Below are positions 38,201-50,200 of a DNA stretch of 64,000 nucleotides, one piece after another. The DNA lies in contig JAJKFH010001480.1 of NCBI GenBank assembly GCA_023333565.1, positions 930,001-994,000 on the forward strand, given 5' to 3'. The notes beneath the pieces are model-generated. The model made no database searches. It was not told the DNA's origin and was given only the letters and a program-made list of their open reading frames with translations. Source of the DNA: Puffinus mauretanicus. Taxonomy: Eukaryota > Chordata > Aves > Procellariiformes > Procellariidae. Every line of letters begins with the position of its first letter. Position 1 is the stretch's first letter. The translations under genes and the position numbers were made by a program.

Positions 38201-41200
38201 CTAATGAGAACTGGGGAACATTCATCAGACTATTCTTTAAATTACTTTATTTGTACTTGTTGAGAATATGCAACAAAAGAATTTTCAGGGTTCTTCCTTC
38301 TCTCTGCATGTCTCTCTGTGTATATCCTATAATCCAGTTTCCAGAATTAAGCTCACCTTAATGGTCTCTCTTTTGAGCAATTCCTCTGATATTTGGCTTG
38401 CTTTTTTATTAGGATATTGGCATTAAGGATGGGGAAAAATGTTTCATGTTTTGTCCACTGCTTTTCCAGTACTAATATTTAATCATGTTAGAAATGTTAC
38501 ATGTTCAGTGTGCAGGATAAGCATCAAGAGGACATACACCAACTGACTAAATTCTGTAATATCTTCCTTTGTATTCAGTGCACCATTAATATCTATGATA
38601 TAAACTAAAAACAGGTTTGAGTAGTCAATTAGCTGTGATGAATTTGTTCCCAGATGCCTTGGGCAGAGCTAACTCTCTGTTTAACTCTGGCTATGAATAC
38701 AGGTATTCTTTAAGTTTGTCCAAATTTGTGTTAATTCTCTCTGGCACAGAGCTCTGGCCCTGAAGGACACCCAGGTCACACCAGGTCAAAATGCATCCAT
38801 CCTCCTCATACCTGGATCCTCTCTCCTGTCTACCCCAAAATGACCCACAGTAGGTCAGCAGACTGGTTTTCCTTGATCTCCTGCCCTCCTCTTGAGCAAG
38901 ACAGTATATCTGAGGTGTAGGCAGGATAAGATGAAGGAGGTTTTAAGCTAATAGTCTCAGGGCAGGGAGATTCTCAAGCATGAATTGTCTATATGTAGAC
39001 TCCACCGTGGAGGTGGTGCTACAGGCACTGAAAACCAGCTGTGATTTACCTGTCAGTGCCTGTCCTCGTGCTTTGTGCATGGGCATTAGGGGCCGTCTGT
39101 GCTTCCCATCCTTCTGTCCCCCCCAGTAGCCCTTTGCATGGAAGAGAGATGTTTTAGTCTGCTCCAAGGCTGTGAGCACAGCTCCTTTTTCCAAACCAGC
39201 TCTTTTCCTTCTGAATGTGCTTAATAAAAATGCTTGGGCACTTTTTTTAATAATTTTTTTCACACTATACTTCAGCTAAACCACATTCCTCTCATGACCA
39301 GCAACCTCATCAGTTCTTGTCCCCTTCTTAGTGTGCAGCCTCTGGATCCCCTATGGAAATCCTGGTACTTGCCCAGGAAGACCTGCTCCCCATTCTCTGC
39401 CCCCTTAACTTCCTGCTCATTTGAGCTGCAGTGATTGAATGTACTACCTGCCTCATCATCTCTCCAGATCTTCCTGACTCTGTGGCAGATTACAATAGCT
39501 TGAGTTTGGGGATGGATTAAAGCATCTCTAAGTGCTTCTGTACTGGGATGGTCCTGAATCTCTTCAGCTTGGAAGGTAGACTGAGGGTCTGTCTGTATAA
39601 AGCATACTTTAAGGTCACATGTTAAAATGTGACTGGCAGCAAATGCATACTCACAGCTTGAGCACTGCTCAACAGATTTAGAGCAAAATCAGCTGGGTGA
39701 GCTTAAACTGCTTCATTAGATGGAGGCAGACACTTAAGTTGCATAAAACAGCGTAAATGCTTGGTCTCAAAGTGAAATGTTTTTCTTGTTGCACAAACTG
39801 GGAGAGGTGCAAACATTAAACAATAGTCTTTGAATCATGGCTAGTACTCCTCCTTTGGTATTTCATCCAGACCACCAGTGAAATGGGTGCAAAAGTATTC
39901 TGCAAAATGGGTGGTTTTAAATGCCTTTACCTGACTGAATCAGTTAAGCTTAACAGAACAAACATTTGAGGCAAATATTAAATTTTGTGTTTTTATTGGA
40001 AAACTATTGGACAAGACAGAAGCGGTAAAAGCAGTCTATGCATTTATGAGGAGAGTACTAATCTATTTAAAATAGTACATAAAGCTCATCTAAGAATTGA
40101 AAAGAGGAAAAGGAAGGATATTCTAATATTTGCAGTTATGAACAGTTATAAAAGGAATTATTTAGTGTAAGACCTGACAATAAAAATAGAGGTAAAAACA
40201 TGAGATTCATAAATAGCCTCAGTACCAGGAAAACAACTTAATAATGAAATATATTTATTTGTGAAATAGTTTTGGGTAGGAAAAATAAGTGATGGACACG
40301 CTTTCATTTGAGTTTTTTAAGGCTGGATTGGACAAAATACAGAAAATACAGTCTAAGGATCAGTATGTATTTTCTGTCTTTAACTTCTCCTGTTGTATAT
40401 TATCCCTTTCTTAAAGAAACAAACAAGAAACAACCCTAACAGCTTTCATGTCTAGGAGGCAGAGGAGTTGTTTTGTGAGCTGGCTTCTCACCATTTAGTG
40501 TCTGCTAGTGGCAGAACCCACATATCACACTACTCTTTATTTCTATTTGTGCTGGAGAAAACCTACATATGGAGATAATCGTAAACGATCACTCTCCTAA
40601 GAGAATGAGCAGCTGACTAAGTTATGTGTAGCACCATTATGGTCCTCCCTTAAGGCACTTAATTGCATAATGTGCAGAAAATGGACATTTTCTACCATTT
40701 TTTCAATTTAAGTTGAAATTCACATGCTGCAGTGAATATATATTCATTCAATAATGTGAATATATATTCATTCAATATATAGGGAATATATATTCATTCA
40801 ATAATGAATACAAAACAGCCTGTTTTATGCTGACGTATGAGAAGATGAGGGTGTTTCAACATAACAATTAAACTCCTGAACAAACTCTTTTTTTCCCATT
40901 TTCTACCCAATAGTTTTTATTTGTCATGATTTGGATGTAGTGTCAAGTCCTAATATTTTTCATTTTAAATACTCTGTATTTCCAGATTGAAGAGTTTCAT
41001 GAGCCTTCAGAAAGGCTCTGTTATATGGATACAGATATTTTACAGCACCTATTTACTTCCCAATTTGTAGATATTAATATAAGTATGACGCAATCAAGGC
41101 ATGAGATGAACTCAAGGATTTCATTAGGATGTGTTGGTTCTGTAATGTTTAATCCTTGACAGATCATCTCCCACACTTTCTGCCCTTCTCTTGATCTAGC

Positions 41201-44200
41201 AAGATATCTGCCACAACTCTCAGTGGGAGTGGGATCTGCCTAGTTTTGAAAATTTTACCTTAATAATTAGTTAAAAAGCTAAAAATGTTCTGATTCACCC
41301 AAAAGTACACAAGTCGTCTCAGACGACCAGGGATGCAGTCTTTGCTTCAGTGACTTACAGGCTGACAATTTGGGCTTAGAGCTGTGCATGTGTTGTATTG
41401 CTAAAACCAGTGGTTCAAACCCAATAAGATTCAGAACAATGATAAATTGCTTGTTTTGTTGCCAAACTGTTGCCAGCTTACACTTTGACACAATTTTTTG
41501 TCTGTATTTCTGTATTGTTGTTTTCTATTGCTGACCAATTAAAAAAAAAAAAAAGACTATTCCTCACTCTGACCAGATCTCAATCTCTATAACTGTCTAT
41601 AGCTTTTTTTAAAAAAAACAGGCAAACAAATGAACAGTTGCAAAGACACATTAATACTTTTCAGCACAGCAATTGCCCAAGTTCCTTGGTCTATTCATCC
41701 GCAGAGTTGAACATAATGTTCAGTGATTTATTTCCCACATCAGTATAATGGTGTAGGAGGAGACACACAGCTTCTGTGACAGAAGGGGAACAAGAGGACC
41801 CTGGCGTGGGAAAGGGAAAATTGGGGCTGGGTGGTAGGAAGTTAGACTCATGCTACGGTGATGGGGCGAAATCATGGTGAAGCGGAAGCGGGCTAGGAGG
41901 AAAGTGCGAGGGTGTAACATCATTGGCAGTGAGGAGGAGAGGTGGGGAGATGGGAGGCACCTCGCCTGTGGTCTGAAGGATGGTGGGAAAGGAGCAGAGA
42001 GACTGGGGAGCTGAGCACAAGGGTTTCAGCAGGGCTGCATTTAGGAGCTGAATTTGGGATGCAGTAAGGGCTTTAACTCATATATCTGGTAGGCTTAGCT
42101 GTGGCCTCTGGATGGCCACTTACTCTTCTGCCAAGGGTTCACAGGGTCCTAGGATAACTCAGGTTGGAATGTACCTCAGGAAGTCCCTAACCTAACCGCC
42201 TGCTCACAGCAGGGTCAGCTTGGAGGCCACCAGGTAGAGAGGAGATGGTGGGGGAACGTGTTGGCCATCTAGCATATTGTCTTAAACTGCCTTTTCTGGA
42301 ACAGTTAATGTCTTAAGCAGCTAAATGCACCTGAGGCTATGAGCTGGAGCCCAAAGGAGCTAAGGAAGAGGAGCAGAGCAGCTGTGAGGGCTGTGCATTT
42401 CTCACTGGGTTCCTGGGGTACACCTTGGTGCCTGCCATTCGTTTTGCCAGCCAGGGAAAGCTGCAAAGCCAGCAGAATACAAAATGAGCAAATGCCAGCC
42501 TGCGCTCCTGGGGCTCACAGCCTCCCTTCATACCCCTCCTCCTCTGGCCCATCATTTCTAGCGAGCCACTGTCTGTGTCAAGACGATCTGCCCTCAGTTT
42601 CTTTGATTTAACCTGGTTCAAACCCACCCAGCAAATTGAAGAACATGAAAGACTATTTAAAAGTCAAACTTATGGAGCTTAAACCCCAGAAAATTAACAA
42701 AACAGAAATAAAATTAAAATATTGTGTTAGCCACTGTGTAATAACAAGGTGCTCTTTTGACTGTGATACCGTAACTTGCTTAAAATTCAGCCCTGAAGGT
42801 AATAGCCAAAGTTTGCCAGGCTTCTGATCAGTCATGTATGTCCTCTAGCATCTCATCCAGTCTGTGTAACTGTTCTCTGCTTTTTCACTTAGATTTACCC
42901 CATTTGCTTTTCTTCTTCACTTGAATGCATATGAAGTGTTGGTGGCTCATCCACAGGGAGAGTTGTCTTTTGTGTTCAGAGTCTCTCCTGGGTCTCACTC
43001 TCCTCACCTTGGTGTTGCACCTCCCCCCTTCTTCAGTTTTTCCTCCAATGTCAGATGGCCTGATATATCTTCTTAAAACCTCTCCTATTTTTAGATTCCT
43101 CTACATATTACACATCATAAAGACCATTAATTATACATACCTTCTGTTAAGCTCATGATCTCTTGTGCATTACCAGCTATCTCTGGAGAAAGAGCTTGCC
43201 ACATTTGAATGCATTATTAAAGCGGATTACAGGCTGAGTGACAGGTTTCATTATCTGGATGCATTCCAGTGCCTCCCTGTGCCCACTGCCAGCCTCAGAG
43301 ATTGTGATCCCCCCAAACTGCCATTTGTCATCTCCAGAGAAGTAGGCAGTGGAGCTTTGGGCACGACTCATCTCACCCCAAATTGGATGCCACCACTGGA
43401 ATTGAACCCTAAATTGTTTACTAGATCTCTGCTGAATGCAGACAGCCTAAACAAGGGGGTACTAAAAAAAAAAATCACTGAGGCATCAGTTCATTAAGTA
43501 ACAGGTCTTTGCTGTGACAGTGACTGCTGGGTGGGTGGGCTGAGGTGGAGTTTGGGAGAGCTATGACAGCAGGGAGACAGGGCAGTGATTAATTCCTGCA
43601 CTATCTTGGGTTGCTGCTGCTTCTTTCCTGGTTTTTGTCCTCTCTCTTTTCTAAACCTGGGTAGCTCTGCTATTACCAGTGTTGCCTGGATACCAGTGTC
43701 TTTTCTCCAGCAAAGTTGTCACTGAAACATTGAATAAAGAAAACTCTGTCAGGCAGCTTACTTTCAGTGAGGCATTTTCAGTTGAAGATTCTTTTATTGC
43801 ACTTATTCGTTTGCATAGATCTCCATCACCCTTGATACAGTTTAAATTTATGACTTTTGCTATATCTGATTTTCTGCTGACTGGATAACACAGACTTGAT
43901 GCTGAATTCCAGTTCTCTGTTTACCTCTTGGTATGAACCTCCCTAGATTTATCTAGAGTACATCTACTAGCTAACCACAAATTAAATTTTCCATCAGAAC
44001 AATATGAATAATGAGGCAAAGGTGGTTGCAAAAAGGTTGAACTGTTATTTCAAGAATAAACCAAGAATTTCACGCTGTAGGCAGGAACAGAGCTTTTGTA
44101 ACAGCATCCCATGATTTAGGTTCTATGTGTCCCTTCACTGTCCCTCCTGGGCAGAGTCTTTCTTTGAGGTTTCTAAACGAATCTAACGTTACCAATGCAC

Positions 44201-47200
44201 CTCTCCCAAAGGCTTTTCCTCATCTTTTACATAGGAGCTATTCAGCCTCTTTTGCTTCTCCTTAGAGGTAGATGCTCTAATGTGTGCTGGAACAGAGCCA
44301 TCTCTCCCAAGTGGCCAACAGTCTCATCTATCTTAAGTCCAAACCCCTTCTTCCCTCTCTAGCACATGTCCACACTGAGCTGCTTACCAGAAATCTGACC
44401 TAGTCACTACTGCTGCTCACCCACCCACTGCTGCCCATTCCGAAGAAGCAGGGCTAGGAGCTGGCAGAGGGGAGATGCGAGAGCTGAACAAGGGAAAGAG
44501 TTGCCCAGGAACAGGAGGTCATTTCCAGGGCTCACTTCCATTTTCCTCCTTCCTCATTACAAGACACTCTAGAAGACCATGGGCAGTGCTCTTGTATGGT
44601 ACATATATTGGTCCTTTCACCTGCTTGTTTGCAGACATCATGACCACTCTTTTAGTTCATACTAAGCAGCTTTTGCAGTGGCTTCCTTCCTCTCGGTTGT
44701 ACTGCTGTTCCTTTTCTTATACAATACATTGGAGTCTAAAGAAGCAGAATTTTATCTTTCTATGAGGCAACTTGCCTTCAGCAAGTCCATACAGTGAGTT
44801 GGTGGCAAAATGGGGAGCGGAATGGTAAGGCTGATTGGTGCCCAGCTTTCCTGACACTTCCACATATGACTGAATCAGAGCAGTTTAAGCAGTGTCTGTG
44901 TGGGAGATGGGAAGGGTATTGTATCTCTTCAACCATGTAAGAGCCTGCTGGATACGTTTAAAATCTTACAAAAACTGAGGGCTGGTTGGTTGCTGGAATG
45001 GACTGCTGGCTGGTTATATCATGTTATGGTGCAAAAACAACAACCATGAGATATATTTGTACTTGGCCCAGGGCAGCTTTTTGTTACAGCACTTGGTATT
45101 CTATCAAATATAAAAAATGTCTTTATATTTCTGTTCTAGGTAGTGCATTTATTTCTGTCTTATTCCTAAAGAAGACCATGAGGGCTGCTGATATATTGGG
45201 TAAGTAAGCGTTTGCTAATATGGACATGTGTGTTGCCATATGCTTAGCAAGCTGTAACTCTCACACAGCCCCCCACCTTCACACTCCCACTTGCCCGAGC
45301 AAGTGTTTCGAGGCAGATACTTTCAAAATTGGGAAGAAGTGACAAAAAGAGAGAGACTCTTCAATGCATGTGGAAAAGACTGCATTCCCAAATCCTCTGC
45401 TCTTATAACCATAACTCATTCCTTATGTGTCCTTTTTGCTCAAATTTATTTTCATTGTCTATTTTTGCCTCTGAGGTTGTATTTAGCATTATCTTTATGA
45501 GTACAACACAATTTTAATAAAAACAATGAAACTATTGAGTTATTCATTCAAATATAAGATTTTTTTCTTCTTACTGCATAGATATTGCACAAAAATTCAA
45601 GCTCAATTAAAAGTGACAACTTCCCTTTTGGTATTAATTTTATCACTTCAAAGAACAAATAATCATGTTGTCAATGTTTTGTTGGGAAACATGGTCTTCA
45701 CTGTAAAAGCATGTCAACGTTTCGTCTGTGTCCAAGACTTTTTGCAGATCAAAACTGCCCTGCTTGAACACAGTAATAGTGAGAGACAAACGTATTTAAG
45801 GATTTGGGCTTTATACAAGCCATCTCGGCTGGGAGAGTGCACCTGATGTTGCTACAGTATTTCTGTGGGGTTCCTAGCACCTAGGCTTGATTGTCCATAC
45901 TATAACAAGGACATCCCAGCTGTTCTCATAAATGTTTTGGAGAGATCTGTTCAATATTCTTGCAGGAATACTATAATATTTATTTAGGTTTGGGATCCAA
46001 GTTTTCCAGCTCAGCTGCTACATTCAAAATCCCACCTCCCTTGACTGATCATGTTTCCCTTATGGCCTTATACATGGTGTGTTGCTTTAACCAGTGTTCA
46101 AGCACTGATTTATTTTATTTCTGTGAGTTCAGCTTTGCAAGAAGGATTTAACAATGTTGCTACATTCCATAGGAATGAGCTGTATGATGGGAAATATGGT
46201 AATGTTTTTGCAAGCACATAAATATAGAACAGTTCTGCTTTCCAAAGGAACTGTGTGCAATAGCAGTGCCAGCAAAGTCCTCCGGATGTGCTTTGTTTGG
46301 TATTCCTGAGCCTTGTATTCCACACCAATTTATAGGTTTGCCAAGAATTTTAAAGATTACTTGAAAAAAAATTGATTAGCTAATATCTTCCTTAATCCAA
46401 TACAGTTTATGAGCTCAGGATCGGCTCACTTCTATCTCAATACCTCGATGAACATCTGTGTTTGTCAGCTGGCTATCCACAAGGCAGAACTTCCAGATTT
46501 TTATTAAAAGCACAATAATGCAAGTTTGACCTTGAAAAGGGGCCCTGGCAACCTAATGGCTGAACAGTCTTTTGCAAATCAACCTTTTATAAAACAGTTC
46601 ATAGCTTTGCAAATACAACAGGGAGTGGCAAAATGTTGGCTTCATGACAGCTTCACATGAGCATTGGACTGGAACATATCTGTTGCGCTTGATGTTTCCC
46701 GGGCAGGTCCATAGCTGGTGCAGATCTCTGTGGCCACACTGACTTCAGGAGAACTGTGTTTATTTACCCTGGTTAATGATCTAGCTGTCTGCCTCAGTAA
46801 GCAACTTGTCCTTTCAATTTAGGGTAAGTTTATGTGACCTGCTTTGTGCCTGTGAGAAATACAAAGGATCGATTCTCCTTTGTCATACACTTGGTATTAG
46901 AATTGAGAGTATTTGAAAATGCATTGCTGAGTTGGAACCCTAGTTCACGAGGCTTTACTGACAGCTTTTTTCATATTTCAAAATCCTTTGAGTCTTTAAT
47001 AAAAATTACACTAGATAAGACCACAAATGCAAGGCAACCCAATTACCTAAGCCCAGATCTGATTAAATGGACTTAAATTTTCTTCAAGAAACTATTTCCA
47101 AGTCAGCTGGAAAGCAAGGATGACAGTGATTAACAAACATTGTATTACCAAAATAATGTGTCCTTTTCTTTAAAGGAGGAACACTGACAGTAACAGGGAC

Positions 47201-50200
47201 ATACTTGTCGGTGACATTTGCTCCAAATGTACCCCAAGAGCTCACCGCAAGACAAGTACAGAATTACTTAGTGAGCTGGCCTTTTTTGGTATATTCGGTG
47301 AGTATCTGGTTCATACTACTTCCTAAATCAGAAAAACTGGGGTTATTGGGCTTTTTGCAGCATTATGAATTAGTGGCAGAAAAAATGCTCCTGAAGATAA
47401 GTTGTGTGATTCTCATAGGAGAGAGAGCAAGTCTCTATCGCTCCAGTCCCCAACCCGAAAATAAGCTGAACCAAAAGTCTTTCCAACTACGTTCCAGGGA
47501 AAGTCACAGTTGCGCAGGATTAACAAGAATTGAAAGATTTTGGGTTTTAGTGGGCTTGAGGAAAAAACTAAATATTGGCACTGCTTATATTTCCTATATA
47601 TATGTTCATGTCTGCATGTACATCTAAGTTACAGTGCTTTTCTGGAATGTGATGGACTTGTGCTTTTAAAAATCAGGCTATGTATGCTCTTGGTCCTGCT
47701 TTTTTCTTTCATATCTGTTTTATCCCCATGCTGCTAAGCCTGGCCAAAAGGAGCTTTGTATGGAGTTGAGATGTGGAGAGGCGGCCTGCTCCACTTCCAC
47801 TCAGGTTAATCTGAACCTGAGTTTGAATTCAAATACAAAAATACCATTTTGATTAAATATCATATGTCTTCTTTGATGTATTTAATTAGCATCAGGAACA
47901 AGACCAGAGTGAGCAGGAGGAATTTCTCTCTCTCTCTCTCTCTTCCTCTGGAATGCTGAAAATTTGTTCCTCCAGCTGAATGTAAGAGATGGAATATAGG
48001 AGCTTCAGAAGCAGGTCCTTTTTTCACAGTAAAGTGACTCACTTGATTTAGATTATTAGCGCGGTGGATTTTCGCAGTAGGAAGCTCAGTTAAAAAGCCA
48101 CTGAGTAGATAGTTTAAGGACCTTAATCTTTTAGCCAGCCTGCAGGCTTTAAATGCACCTTAACTATCCATGAGACTGCTGATTAAGCAGAAAGTACATG
48201 CTAAAAAATCTTGATCCTCTTGCTCAATTTTTTGTGCATTTTAAAAGCTCCTGAAAGATGGTGATAGAGCTCAGTGGAAGAAATTAATGATCATGCTACA
48301 TAACTCATAACATGCACTTTCAATCACGCAGTGGAGAGGCTTTTGAAGGCAATGCCCAAGAGTTTTGGGGTACTCAGCAAGGGTATCTTCAGCCTCAGCA
48401 AGAGCTTCAGCAAATCCATGTAATCAACAGAGGGAGAAGGACTTCTTTAGGAGGTGGTTCAGAACAGGGGTCTTGGTGCTTACTGGAGGACCCTCTCTCT
48501 TTTCTACTGCATATTCCCCTCTACCATGCAGTTCCACCTATAGATACTAAAACAGCCTGGCGTTTTAGGCACTGATTTTAAATTGCTGCCTCACCCATTT
48601 GTGTAGAGGTGGTGGAGTGAGAAAACTCTCCATCTATGCCCAGTGACACCAGAAATGTCTGTGCTGTACGGTTTTCACATTTTCTTAAAACCAACAGGTT
48701 GCTAGAAAAGGGCTTTTCCCCATCTGAGGACTTTTTTGACTTTGTTTCAAGAAAAGTTAATAGGAACACAGTTGAATGCCTAGGAAGACTGTGCTGTCTA
48801 AGGAGATGTTAGGAGACTTAGGAGTCTTAGGAGACTTCTTAGGAGACATTATGAGGAGGTCGTAGGTAATCTCCGGACTTTCTTTCCCCTCTTCTCCCTT
48901 TTCCCTGCCTCAGACAGCATCCAATTCTACATGTACAGCATGGGTTGCAGGGAAGGATGGAGCAAGTACACAGCAAATCTTGTTGACTCAACAACATATC
49001 AAGCTTATTTGTTCCTTCTGCTCCCTGGATTCATCTGTTTTGAGCTTCCTCTGTCCGAAGAAAAGGGAGAGTGAAAGGCTCCACAAGAGACTCTGAGATA
49101 CCAGCCTGATTATCCTGGTATGCTGCTGGAAGTTCAAGCAAACCCTGCTGTAAACATTCTCTTTGGGCAGGGAAGCAGCTCTTCGTAATTGTTTGTAAAA
49201 TGCCTAGCACAGGTTGGCTGCTGAGATATAAAAAAGTGCAGCAGAAGTTGCAGAGTTTCCAGTATAAATATATAGCAAAGAATCAGTACAGCAGTATAAT
49301 GCAGTCCAACAGTCTTTCTAAAAGTAGCCCTGAAGTGTGGTCTGCTGAGAAATACAAAGCCCCAATGGTACAAAATGTTCTGTGTGGGTGATAAACCATC
49401 CCCATGTGGCACGCCACCGGCATCAGAGGAGTTCTGCAGAAATAGCCTCTAGTTCCCACATGAGACAACTTTGAGTCACCTTCCGAGACTTTGCAGTAGC
49501 ATAATCATGTCTGAGCAAGAATGACTATCCTAGCTTGTTTTTTTTTCTTTTGCTTATGTGCACTTTGAGTCACTGCAGAAGACATCAATTATAGATGAAG
49601 CTCTTAGGTTTCCCTAAACATAAGCATAGCGAGTATTGGGTTGTTAATATTTAATCTCTGTAAAATCAGGTTCAAAGCATTTCTGCTTTTCCTTCAAAGT
49701 GCCTAGAAGATCCTCCTGGTTCATTGGTCTCTATGTTGCTGTATATCCCAGAAAAACAGTTGAGGCAGACAGTGTGATATTTTGTTCTGATGCCTTCTGG
49801 TAATGCTTAGAAACATGGAAAACATCATTATTATAAAAAAATGTTGATGAGAGGTGGGCTTGAGGAGACTTCAGTAGAGATTAGTTATAATAGCAAAAAT
49901 GATTGTAAGCAGGTCAAGTTCCTTCAATTCCTCTAAACAGAGTATGTGAAGCTGATATAATCTACGCACTTCCCATTCCTGGACTTTGTATTTAACACTA
50001 TCACAGCTATCAACCATGAGAGCGAGCACTGTTGTGGGTAATTCTCAGAACATAATCGTAGGTAACAGCTGGGGCACCCCAGGAGGGTCCCTGTCTGCAT
50101 GAGGTCCTGTTAGGAGCCATGCACTCTGCTTGCAGCGTGACTCAAGGTGATGGCCTCTCCCTTGTCATGTGATTAAAGGTGACCTGTTGGTGGGTCACTG

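Larger units (their letters stand above)
34857..45139 (+). other. NIPAL2: NIPAL2 intron 3 (10.3 kb)
   Basis: The donor is GTGAGA and the acceptor is CTGTTCTAG. It contains a plus-strand G-quadruplex motif (37887-37905), a palindromic AT-rich tandem repeat (40733-40806), an A-tract near 41540-41553, a purine-rich stretch at about 41740-42050 and a CR1 fragment (42140-42235). A 15-A tract near 36249-36265 could be slippage or a decayed retroposon tail. No further gene is supported. Confidence 0.8.

Noticed and set aside
41405..41425. B-box-like GGTTCAAACCC
   Set aside because: No A box at the right distance and no acceptor stem, so not a tRNA gene.
48801..48848. CRISPR-like direct repeats
   Set aside because: Units are short, irregular and without spacers, in vertebrate intronic DNA; a simple cryptic repeat.
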